In this document: positions 1 through 6,720 of the stretch, piece after piece
Layout: every line of letters begins with the position of its first letter
Position numbering within the stretch: position 1 is the stretch's first letter
Assembly: GCA_020630835.1 (NCBI GenBank)
Contig: JAHDIL010000034.1
Span: forward strand, 1 to 10,083
Length of the DNA stretch: 10,083 bases
Reading direction: 5' to 3'
DNA from: Verrucomicrobiota bacterium
Lineage (GTDB): Bacteria > Verrucomicrobiota > Verrucomicrobiia > Verrucomicrobiales > DEV007
Program-made: the position numbers and the translations under genes
The notes under the pieces: model-generated
What the model was told of the DNA's origin: nothing
Database searches by the model: none
The model's input: the letters and a program-made list of their open reading frames with translations, nothing else

Positions 1-2460
1 CTTCTGGAGATCTTCTTGCCACTTATGCAGGGAGCTACAACGGTGATTGCCACGCAGGAGCAGTGTCAGGATGGGCGCCAGCTTGTGCGTTTGCTGGATG
101 AGTATCAGGTGACCGTCATGCAGGCCACACCTGCGACATGGCAGATGCTATTCGATGCTGGCTGGACAGGGTCCGCGAATCTGCGCGCCCTCTGCGGGGG
201 AGAGGCGATGACTCGTGTTATGGCAGACAAGTTGGTAGGAGCCGCTAAAGAGGTGTGGAACCTCTACGGACCTACGGAAACGACGGTCTGGTCAACAATC
301 AAGCGTATCTCAGCAGGTGAGGAGCGCATTTCTATTGGTAGGCCGATAGCGAATACAGAAGTGTTTGTGCTCAACGAAAGCCACCAACTTGTCCCCGAAG
401 GGTTCACCGGTGAACTTTGGATCGGCGGCAGCGGCTTGGCCCGCGGCTACCGGAATCGTCCAGATCTCACGGACGAGAGCTTCCGTGAGATTACCCTGGC
501 AGGAGAGCAAAAGCGGCTCTACCGAACTGGTGACTTAGCGCGCTGGAATTCTTTAGGCGAGTTGGAGTGTCTGGGACGAGTTGATTTCCAAGTGAAGCTG
601 CGGGGGATCCGTATGGAGCTCGGAGATATCGAGGCGGCGCTCGAAGCTATGCCAGAGATAAAATCTGCGGTTGTCATTAAACGGGACGATTTACCGACTG
701 GTGAGGGCTTAGTTGCCTACTACCAGACCGATTCTGGCGAATCGTTGTCGAGCACAACGGTTCGGGATATTTTGGCCCAAACTTTGCCAGGAAGCTATGT
801 GCCAAGTTTCTTTGAGAAGCTGAGTGAGTATCCGCTTACGGCGAACAATAAAGTGGATCGTAAGCGTCTGCCGCGGCCGCAGTTTGAGAGCAAGGGTGCA
901 AGCACAGATCGGTCACCAGCCAGCGATCTGGAAGCAACAATTCAGCGCATTTTTGTCCAAAACTTCGAAGGGACAGAGATTGGTCTAGATGAGAATTTCT
1001 TCGACCTTGGTGGAGACAGCCTGTTGGCATTGCGTATTCTCGTTGAGGTTTCGGAAGCTATCGGCCAGGAGGTCCCTGTGGAAACCTTTGTAACAAACCC
1101 GACGATTGCTCAACTGGCTGCCGCATTTGAGACAGATGAGGTTTCGGCTCCGGCTGAGTTGGATGCGGAAGAGATCCCTAGCGCTAACGCTCCAACTAGA
1201 GATAAGGACGAACTAGCGAGTGCATCGGCTGGAGCCAGCGACTTTGTCGATCTGTCAGACCTCGATTTTGAGGACTTGGAGCACATCGATCTGGCAGAGC
1301 CAAGTGATCAAATGCCCCACCTGGATGCTGTCGCCCTCGCCACTATTCCAGATTCCTTTGTTGTGATGGCAGGCGTCTCACGGGAGGAACTGATCGCGGA
1401 TGTCTTTCACGGAAAACCACGGCTTACAAATGTTTATGAGCTAGGAGATGATGAGATCGGCCTCATTATGCTACCGCGGTTTGATGCGGACTTCCTCTTG
1501 GATGCCGATGCACAGAAAACAGTTGTTTTGGAGGCTCTCCAGATGGCTGCTAAAGCGGGTGCGAAGACGGTATCCCTAACCGGCATTCTGGGCAACGCTA
1601 CCAATCAGGGAGTGAGCGTGCAACAGTGGGCGGCGGTAGATCCTGAGCTGCCTGCTATTACGACAGGGGAAGCTACGCGGAGCGCAACAATCGTGACCTC
1701 GGTAGAGGGTTTGCTCGCCGGGGCGCAGCGCGATTTGTCGGGAGAGTCTTTAGGGGTTCTGGGGCTCGGATCTATGGGGCTTGGGTCCCTGTTCCTTCTG
1801 TTACAGGAGGTAGGGCATCCTAGGAAAATCATCCTCAGTGACCCATTCCTCAGCGAGGACGAAATCAGTGGCGTGCGCGACCAGTTGCGCAGCGCAGGAT
1901 TTGGTGGAGCGATTTCTGTAGTAAAAGAGGGGGGAGACATTCCAGCCGAGATCTATGGTTCCAGCTTGCTGGTTTCAACGGCAACTCTTCCTGGAGCGCT
2001 GAATATTGAGCGACTGAATCCTGGGTGTCTCTTGGTGGACTATGCCTTTCCCCCTTCCTTTCAACTTGATAAGGCGATCACGCGCGTTTCAAATTCATCT
2101 GATTTGCTTTTCACTAATGGGGGAAGTTTAAAGATGCCATCCACTGTTGCGGAGCGCATCTTCATCCCAGATGAGCTAGAGTCTGTCGGTTCGGGAAGCG
2201 TCAATAGCTTCATCGAATTCTTATCTGGACGAGAGCGGGACGAAATAACAGGCTGTGTGCTGGTCGCTCTGCTCACCGGTAGTAAACCATCCATCCGCGC
2301 AACCGTCGGTGATCTAGATGTGCAGGATGCTGTAGAACACTATAGGCTACTCAAAGAGATGGGAATCACGCCTGCCTCTTTGCAGATGTCAGGCTTTGCG
2401 ATGACTGAAAAGCATCTGGATGCCTTTTGCGAAAAGTTTGCCGCCACAGCCTCCTCCTAG
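1..2460 (+). CDS. NRPS C-terminal part: adenylation, carrier and AAR-like reductase domains (5' partial)
   Basis: Open from base 1; the first codons read LLEIFLPLMQG, the end of adenylation motif A4 (FDxSxxExxxPL), so the true start lies upstream. Further adenylation motifs are NLYGPTETT (nt 259-285), YRTGDLARW (520-546), the A8 stretch GRVDFQVKLRG (574-606) and NNKVDRK with the A10 lysine (about 844-864). A carrier domain follows with FFDLGGDSLLALR; its phosphopantetheinylated Ser is codon 1018-1020. An acidic linker (about 1141-1320) leads to a roughly 370-residue C-terminal domain. That domain resembles cyanobacterial acyl-ACP reductase: TTGEATRSATIV (1660-1695), a Rossmann loop GLGSMG (1762-1779), a LLVDYAFP segment, TNGGSL, and a late GCVLVALL whose Cys (2254-2256) lines up by eye with the acyl-accepting Cys of AAR. 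From family knowledge, the adenylation domain activates a carboxylate, the carrier holds it as a thioester, and AAR reduces thioesters to aldehydes. Reductive release by this protein is inferred. The A and carrier domains are certain; the AAR assignment is from memory and moderate to good. Confidence 0.93.
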   Translation, partial: LLEIFLPLMQGATTVIATQEQCQDGRQLVRLLDEYQVTVMQATPATWQMLFDAGWTGSANLRALCGGEAMTRVMADKLVGAAKEVWNLYGPTETTVWSTIKRISAGEERISIGRPIANTEVFVLNESHQLVPEGFTGELWIGGSGLARGYRNRPDLTDESFREITLAGEQKRLYRTGDLARWNSLGELECLGRVDFQVKLRGIRMELGDIEAALEAMPEIKSAVVIKRDDLPTGEGLVAYYQTDSGESLSSTTVRDILAQTLPGSYVPSFFEKLSEYPLTANNKVDRKRLPRPQFESKGASTDRSPASDLEATIQRIFVQNFEGTEIGLDENFFDLGGDSLLALRILVEVSEAIGQEVPVETFVTNPTIAQLAAAFETDEVSAPAELDAEEIPSANAPTRDKDELASASAGASDFVDLSDLDFEDLEHIDLAEPSDQMPHLDAVALATIPDSFVVMAGVSREELIADVFHGKPRLTNVYELGDDEIGLIMLPRFDADFLLDADAQKTVVLEALQMAAKAGAKTVSLTGILGNATNQGVSVQQWAAVDPELPAITTGEATRSATIVTSVEGLLAGAQRDLSGESLGVLGLGSMGLGSLFLLLQEVGHPRKIILSDPFLSEDEISGVRDQLRSAGFGGAISVVKEGGDIPAEIYGSSLLVSTATLPGALNIERLNPGCLLVDYAFPPSFQLDKAITRVSNSSDLLFTNGGSLKMPSTVAERIFIPDELESVGSGSVNSFIEFLSGRERDEITGCVLVALLTGSKPSIRATVGDLDVQDAVEHYRLLKEMGITPASLQMSGFAMTEKHLDAFCEKFAATASS

Positions 2461-2505
2461 CGGGGGGAGGAGGGCTCCTACTCACCCTGTCGATGGGGTG
2501 AGTAG
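2450..2505. terminator. Tandem hairpins between convergent NRPS gene and moaC (possible bidirectional terminator)
   Basis: Two adjacent inverted repeats lie here. The first has arms CCTCCTCC (2450-2457) and GGAGGAGG (2466-2473) around the NRPS stop codon. The second is a perfect 10-bp stem, CTACTCACCC (2478-2487) and GGGTGAGTAG (2496-2505), with an 8-nt loop. The position between two converging genes fits termination from both sides. Neither side has a T-tract, so this is not a classical intrinsic terminator, and its activity is inferred from position and stem strength only. Confidence 0.5.
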
Positions 2506-2512
2506 ATGGTGG

Positions 2513-2971
2513 CTAGCCTTTCGTTTTTAGTGAAACCATAACATCCTCGATCTGCATGTCCTTATCGATAGCTTTGCACATATCGAATAAGGTCAGCGCC
2601 GCCACTTGAACTCCACAGAGAGCCTCCATCTCAACGCCTGTCTTACCCGTTGTCTTGACAAAGCAGGCGATTGCTATCCCATCCGGGCGAACGTCAAAGT
2701 CTATTATGACCTGAGAGAGGGGCAAGGGGTGGCAGAGGGGGACTAGCTCTGCGGTTTTCTTAGCGCCCCGAATGCCAGCAACGCGTGCCACACCTAATAC
2801 ATCTCCTTTGGGTGAGTTACCTTCTGCAATCGCGGCTATCGTTGACGCTGCCATCCTGATGAATCCCTGCGCTTTCGCCGTCCGCTTTTGATCGGGTTTG
2901 TGTGACACATCGACCATTGCTGCTGTGCCATCGGAGCGGATGTGGCTGAGTTGATCGCCAGGGGGAGTCAT
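2513..2971 (-). CDS. moaC: MoaC, cyclic pyranopterin monophosphate synthase
   Basis: The product is a 152-residue MoaC. With MoaA it converts GTP into cyclic pyranopterin monophosphate, the first stable intermediate of molybdenum cofactor synthesis, in the cytoplasm. Family motifs in order are MVDVS (19-23), KGDV with the conserved Lys55, the VPLCHPL segment with His81, TGKTGVEMEAL (108-118) and FDMCKA with Asp130 and Lys133. The start codon overlaps the stop of the upstream SDR gene as ATGA (2968-2971), suggesting translational coupling. The C-terminus stops at VSLKTKG, whereas E. coli MoaC continues with a glycine- and lysine-rich KSGGKSG tail, so the protein is about ten residues short. 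No other mo gene is in the window. Identification is secure. Confidence 0.97.
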   Translation of the reverse strand: MTPPGDQLSHIRSDGTAAMVDVSHKPDQKRTAKAQGFIRMAASTIAAIAEGNSPKGDVLGVARVAGIRGAKKTAELVPLCHPLPLSQVIIDFDVRPDGIAIACFVKTTGKTGVEMEALCGVQVAALTLFDMCKAIDKDMQIEDVMVSLKTKG

Positions 2972-3873
2972 GATTTCTGTTTGGATACCTTCTCGCGGAT
3001 GCTAGATAGCAAGTTGTCGTCTTCTCGGACGGCGTCAATGAAGCTCGGGTAGCGCGGAACCCATCCCGTTTCAACTAGTCGGGCATTCGAGATGCGCTTG
3101 CTGGTAAGAGCACGTTTTCGTTTTGTTTCGGCAGGGGGTGCCTCAGGCGGCATCGGGAGCCCGAGTATAGCGGCGGCTTGCTCGTAGCAGGCCCGTTGCG
3201 ACAAAGGAGTGCTGTCTACGCCATTAAAGATAGGGTAAGAGGGCGATTGCCCGCCTACTGGCGACTTGCTGGGATACAGCAGATGAGTGATGGATGAAAC
3301 GGCATCGTCGACATGGATTTGATTAAGGTATCGGCTTTCTTGACCCGCATCGATAGTTGCGGTGCCGGCGAGAAGCTTCTCTAGATGGACCGATCTATGG
3401 GGACCGTAGAGCCCACCAAGACGTAGGACGATACCGTGAGGATTTCGATCCAGGAGAAGCTGCTCGGCTTCCACTAGTATCTGGCTGGTCCTGCGTTTCG
3501 GTGAGGTTTCAGAGCTTTCGTCAACAGGTTCCCCATTTTCATGAGCATACACGCTAGTGCTGCTCGTAAAAAGCATGGGTGTGCTCGGAAAGGTTTCACG
3601 TAAATTTTGAATTCCTTTTAGGAAGACTGATTGGTAAGCCTCTTCGCCGCCTCGGTTAGAGCTGGCGCAATGGATGACTTTGTCGAAACCTCCTTCTCTC
3701 AGCCGTTGAACGTTCTGGCGATTGCTTACATCAACAGTTTCCTGCCGATAAGGAGTCAGGGCATCTGGACCATGAAGCGTTGCTGAGGTAACCGCTACAC
3801 CCCTATCGTGCAAAAATCGGCAGAGTGGCGCCCCAAGGAAGCCATGTCCGATCACTAGGCACGAATTTTCCAT
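2968..3873 (-). CDS. YeeZ-like atypical SDR (NAD(P)-binding epimerase/dehydratase-type protein)
   Basis: The product is a 301-residue extended-SDR-like protein. The N-terminal Rossmann loop GHGFLG is at residues 9-14. FTSSTSVYA (102-110), LRLGGLYGP and QIHVDDAVSSI follow in the usual family order, and the C-terminus ends with an ISNARLVETGW-type motif. The pattern closely resembles E. coli YeeZ. As in YeeZ, the catalytic Tyr-x-x-x-Lys appears lost: the equivalent positions read Thr129 and Leu133. It probably binds a dinucleotide, but its reaction is unknown. I chose ATG at 3873 because it sits just before the Rossmann strand. The frame stays open upstream to 3975, but that extension overlaps the Dabb gene and shows no homology. 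No Shine-Dalgarno is seen; translation may be coupled to the gene ending 31 nt upstream. Confidence 0.85.
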   Translation of the reverse strand: MENSCLVIGHGFLGAPLCRFLHDRGVAVTSATLHGPDALTPYRQETVDVSNRQNVQRLREGGFDKVIHCASSNRGGEEAYQSVFLKGIQNLRETFPSTPMLFTSSTSVYAHENGEPVDESSETSPKRRTSQILVEAEQLLLDRNPHGIVLRLGGLYGPHRSVHLEKLLAGTATIDAGQESRYLNQIHVDDAVSSITHLLYPSKSPVGGQSPSYPIFNGVDSTPLSQRACYEQAAAILGLPMPPEAPPAETKRKRALTSKRISNARLVETGWVPRYPSFIDAVREDDNLLSSIREKVSKQKS

Positions 3874-3904
3874 GGGCGGGGAAGGGAAAAGGAAAGACCG
3901 AGGG

Positions 3905-4324
3905 TCAGAGGGCGCGCTTACCAGTGAAATCAAAGACAAAGACCTGATCGAGCAGAGGCCGTAGTTTGCCGACAAAGGCTTTATGATCCGGATGGGGAAG
4001 GTAAACTTCTAGCCCCTTTTTGTCCTCGAACGTAACGAGAAAGCCATGAGTGAAGTCTCCGTTCAAGGGCTCGATGTTCTCGGAAAGACCCCATTCAAGA
4101 TCGATGATGGTGGGAACCTTTTCTTTGAGCGCCAGAAAGTCGGAAGTAATCTCAGCGATCTGTTTTTCCGTAGCCTCCTCCTTGAACGAGAAGCAGACCA
4201 TGTGGCGGAAAACAGGAGCCTCTTCTCCTGTGATCTTTTCAGGCGCCGCGCTCGCGGTAAGTAAGGTCAGTGTCGCGAAAAAGACACATGTAAGGGATGC
4301 TGCGATAGGATGAAATGTTTTCAT
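3905..4324 (-). CDS. Secreted Dabb (stress-responsive alpha/beta-barrel) domain protein
   Basis: The product is 139 residues. The N-terminus MKTFHPIAASLTCVFFATL has a Lys, a long hydrophobic core and ASA-A before Pro28, which fits a Sec signal peptide cut after about residue 26 or 27. The mature part is one Dabb domain: RHMVCFSFKEEATEKQI, a middle segment LEWGLSENIEP, HGFLVTFEDKKGLEVYL with HPDHKAFV, and a final beta strand VFVFDF. Dabb domains form dimeric ferredoxin-like barrels; most characterised ones are small cytosolic proteins or enzymes. The exported form is common, to my knowledge, in Verrucomicrobiota and Planctomycetota and has no established function. An AAAGG sequence (4332-4336, minus strand) lies 7 nt before the ATG. 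It is probably the first gene of the cluster with the SDR and moaC. Confidence 0.88.
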   Translation of the reverse strand: MKTFHPIAASLTCVFFATLTLLTASAAPEKITGEEAPVFRHMVCFSFKEEATEKQIAEITSDFLALKEKVPTIIDLEWGLSENIEPLNGDFTHGFLVTFEDKKGLEVYLPHPDHKAFVGKLRPLLDQVFVFDFTGKRAL

Positions 4325-4360
4325 GGGAAAGCCTTTGCGAATCTACAGAACAACTCGACA

Positions 4361-5938
4361 ATGCGCTCAATGAAAAGCCTTTGGGAAACTTATCAACAGT
4401 CAATTATCCGCTACCCTGATCTGGGTTTTACACTGGACACCAGTCGCATGGGGGTGCCAACCGATTGGATCGGCAGCATGTCTGAGAAGATCGCCGCCGC
4501 CTATGCTCACAATAAGGCGCTGGAAGAGGGCGCCATTGCTAACCCTGACGAAGGCCGCCAAGTAGGGCACTACTGGTTGCGCAATACAGAACTTGCGCCA
4601 TCGGAACACAAGAGCTGGATAGAGGAGGTCAATGCGCAGACTTTTGACATTGCTGAGAAAGTCCGAACGGGGGAAATCACTGCCGCTAACGGTAGCAAAT
4701 TTGTCCATGTGCTCGTCGTTGGTATTGGCGGGAGCGCCCTTGGTCCACAGCTGATCGCGAAGGCACTGACACCTGTGGCAGCGGACATGGAAATCCATTT
4801 TTTAGATAACACTGACCCGGTGGGTATCGATGAAACTCTCACTGGGTTCGGCGATGGGATTACCCAAACACTGGTTATCGTTACCTCAAAATCTGGTGGC
4901 ACTCCGGAGACTCGAAATGGCATGCTAGAGACCGAAGCCTTCTTCAAGGGGAAAGGCATTGATTTCGGGAAGCATGCCATCGCTGTCACAGGTGAGGGTA
5001 GCCGGCTTGATCAGTATGCTGCGGAAAACAATTGGATTGCAAGGGTTCCCATGTCAGACTGGATCGGTGGGCGCACTTCCGTCATGAGTGCGGTTGGACT
5101 TCTGCCTGCCGCTCTTCTTGGTCTAGATGTCGAACAATTTTTGGCAGGAGCTGGAGCAATGGACGAGAAGACGCGTGTTCAAGAAACAGCGGCGAACGCA
5201 GCCATGCAGCTCGCTCTGATGTGGTATCACGCTGGCGACGGAGAGGGCAAAAAGGATATGGTTATCCTGCCCTATAATGATCGGCTCGATCTAATGAGCA
5301 AATACCTGCAGCAGCTCGTGATGGAGTCTTTGGGTAAGGAGCATGATCTGGATGGTGAGGTGGTCAATCAAGGCATCGCCGTTTATGGTAATAAAGGTTC
5401 TACTGACCAGCATGCTTACGTGCAGCAGCTAAGAGACGGTCTGAAGAACTTTTTTGCGACCTTTATCGAAATCCGCCAAAGCCGTGGTGGTGAGTCTATG
5501 AGTATGGATGAGCATGGCTCGACGACAGGCGACTACCTTCAAGGTTTCCTTAGGGGCACGCGGACCGCACTATTTGATAGCGGGCGTCCATCCATCACCA
5601 TCAGCCTTGATGGCCTAACAGCATTCAACGTTGGGGCGCTGATCGCTTTGTATGAGCGTGCCGTTACCTTCTACGCTAGCCTTGTTAACATTAATGCTTA
5701 CCATCAACCCGGTGTTGAGGCAGGTAAGGCAGCGGCGGGCGTTTTTCTAGAGCGGTTGGCTAAGGTTCGCTCGTTTCTCGATTCTTCAGATTCAGCAGTG
5801 ACGGCAGATTGCGTTTCGGACGCAATTGGTTCAGATGATCCTGAGGCGGTATTTCATTGTCTCAACCATCTGGCTGCGGCCGGGGCCGCCAAAGTCGAAC
5901 GTGGAGCCCATCCCGGCGAGGATACCTTTTCAAGCTAG
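4361..5938 (+). CDS. pgi: Glucose-6-phosphate isomerase
   Basis: The product is a 525-residue Pgi that interconverts glucose 6-phosphate and fructose 6-phosphate in glycolysis and gluconeogenesis. Both SIS subdomains are complete. Phosphate-binding motifs are GIGGSALG (121-128) and VTSKSGGTPE (174-183). Other landmarks are SDWIGGRTS (232-240), the catalytic Glu322 in VMESLGKE, the ring-opening His351 in GSTDQHAYVQQ and the catalytic Lys456 in GVEAGKAAAG. The length and the LWxxYQ start resemble cyanobacterial-type Pgi. The start is uncertain: ATG 4361 is used here, ATG 4370 is equally good, and neither has a clear Shine-Dalgarno. A more upstream ATG (4310) would run into the divergent Dabb gene and is unlikely. 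The divergent promoters must lie in about 36 nt plus the 5' coding ends. Confidence 0.97.
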   Translation: MRSMKSLWETYQQSIIRYPDLGFTLDTSRMGVPTDWIGSMSEKIAAAYAHNKALEEGAIANPDEGRQVGHYWLRNTELAPSEHKSWIEEVNAQTFDIAEKVRTGEITAANGSKFVHVLVVGIGGSALGPQLIAKALTPVAADMEIHFLDNTDPVGIDETLTGFGDGITQTLVIVTSKSGGTPETRNGMLETEAFFKGKGIDFGKHAIAVTGEGSRLDQYAAENNWIARVPMSDWIGGRTSVMSAVGLLPAALLGLDVEQFLAGAGAMDEKTRVQETAANAAMQLALMWYHAGDGEGKKDMVILPYNDRLDLMSKYLQQLVMESLGKEHDLDGEVVNQGIAVYGNKGSTDQHAYVQQLRDGLKNFFATFIEIRQSRGGESMSMDEHGSTTGDYLQGFLRGTRTALFDSGRPSITISLDGLTAFNVGALIALYERAVTFYASLVNINAYHQPGVEAGKAAAGVFLERLAKVRSFLDSSDSAVTADCVSDAIGSDDPEAVFHCLNHLAAAGAAKVERGAHPGEDTFSS

Positions 5939-5961
5939 ATTGCTAAGACGCATCAGGGGAG

Positions 5962-6005
5962 GGCGTTTTCTCGGTTTTGACTGAGGGAGCGCCTTTTTTT
6001 ATTAT
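5962..6005 (+). terminator. Intrinsic terminator downstream of pgi
   Basis: A 12-bp stem with some G-T pairs joins 5962-5973 (GGCGTTTTCTCG) to 5982-5993 (TGAGGGAGCGCC), with an 8-nt loop. It is followed directly by seven Ts and ATTAT. It lies 23 nt after the pgi stop and is a textbook rho-independent terminator. Confidence 0.92.
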
Positions 6006-6166
6006 GGGGAACGCTGAACCAAGGCGGATATACCATTTTTGAATGCGTGTTGTTCTGGTGAAAGAACACCTATTCTATTTTTTGAGACCAAATTGTCGGA
6101 GAAATGGTCGCCGCACCTCCGTCAAAACCACGCGAATAATAGCTGGAATCGAAGTAATTCACCCAG
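6006..6166. other. Non-coding spacer between the pgi terminator and the antitoxin gene
   Basis: No credible ORF or RNA gene is seen here. A weak hairpin (GTTCT, 6052-6056, with AGAAC, 6063-6067) is followed about 10 nt later by a T-rich run and could be a minor second terminator. The promoter of the antitoxin gene should lie here, but no convincing -35/-10 pair stands out. Confidence 0.5.
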
Positions 6167-6179
6167 TAACATCATGTTA
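6167..6179. promoter_or_regulatory. Perfect 13-bp palindrome at the antitoxin start (candidate operator)
   Basis: TAACATCATGTTA is a perfect inverted repeat (TAACAT, C, ATGTTA), and its last base is the A of the antitoxin ATG. Phd/YefM-family antitoxins are known to repress their own promoters by binding short palindromes near the start of their operon. The assignment as an operator is inferred from position and symmetry alone; a palindrome of this length could be chance. Confidence 0.35.
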
Positions 6180-6430
6180 TGAATGGGAAGACGGTTAGCG
6201 TGACGGACGCGAAGAATAGGTTGCCTGAATTGCTCAAAGAGGCTCAGCAGGCTCCCATTTCTGTCACAAGACATGGCGAAATCTGTGGAGTCATTCACGG
6301 GTTCGCTAATGAGGATGATTTCCTAGAGTGGCGGATTAGAAATGACAAGGAGCTCATTCGACGATTCGAACGGGCGAAGGAGGAATTCGAGACAGGCTCC
6401 AGGTTTCTCAATAGCAGGCAAGCCAAGTAG
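6179..6430 (+). CDS. Phd/YefM-family antitoxin, apparently orphan
   Basis: The product is 83 residues with the family pattern at the N-terminus: VSVTDAKNRLPELLKEAQ (6-23), PISVTRHGEICGVI (26-39), then an acidic and basic helical tail (FLEWRIRNDKELIRRFERAKEEF). In type II toxin-antitoxin systems the N-terminal half binds DNA as a dimer and the tail wraps the toxin. The ATG is the first in-frame start after a stop at 6167-6169; there is no good Shine-Dalgarno. No toxin ORF follows: the next 136 nt hold nothing coding and then a tRNA gene on the other strand. It may be a solitary regulator, a remnant of a lost pair, or an anti-toxin acting on a distant partner. Family call is good; role is open. 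Confidence 0.82.
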   Translation: MNGKTVSVTDAKNRLPELLKEAQQAPISVTRHGEICGVIHGFANEDDFLEWRIRNDKELIRRFERAKEEFETGSRFLNSRQAK

Positions 6431-6566
6431 GTAGAGCGCAATTTCACCCGTGGCAATTTGTCCTTTGAGGGGCGCCAGAGCGATCCGAGCTTTAGCCAGC
6501 TGGAAAGTCTGCCGTAATAAGCCTTTAGCAATGCAACGTCCCATGGCATGGGGGGACCGAGGAGAG
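6431..6566. other. Non-coding spacer between antitoxin and tRNA-Arg
   Basis: No toxin or other gene is seen. Minus-strand ORFs here overlap the antitoxin and the tRNA and look random. A short inverted repeat, CCCAT and ATGGG around 6540-6552, lies just 3' of the tRNA on its strand but has no T-tract. Confidence 0.5.
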
Positions 6567-6640
<74 letters not shown>

Positions 6641-6661
6641 ATTACACAACAAAGGGCGGGA

Positions 6662-6689
6662 ATTATGCTCGTTCCTACGAGAACTGCAA
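6662..6689 (-). promoter_or_regulatory. Possible sigma-70-type promoter for tRNA-Arg
   Basis: On the minus strand TTGCAG (6689-6684) and CATAAT (6667-6662) are separated by 16 nt. The -10 matches the consensus in five of six bases; the -35 matches only at its TTG. Transcription would start about 12-15 nt before the tRNA 5' end. It lies between the rhomboid-like gene stop and the tRNA. Confidence 0.35.
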
Positions 6690-6720
6690 GGATGCATTTA
6701 CGCGTTTCAGCGAAACCTGC

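Noticed and set aside
3874..3975. N-terminal extension of the SDR protein to 335 residues
   Set aside because: The extra residues overlap the Dabb coding region, show no SDR features, and place the Rossmann strand unusually far from the N-terminus.
4342..4370. Minus-strand TTGAGC and TGTAGA, 17 nt apart, as the promoter of the Dabb gene
   Set aside because: The -10 match is only three of six, and the transcription start would fall inside the presumed Shine-Dalgarno sequence.
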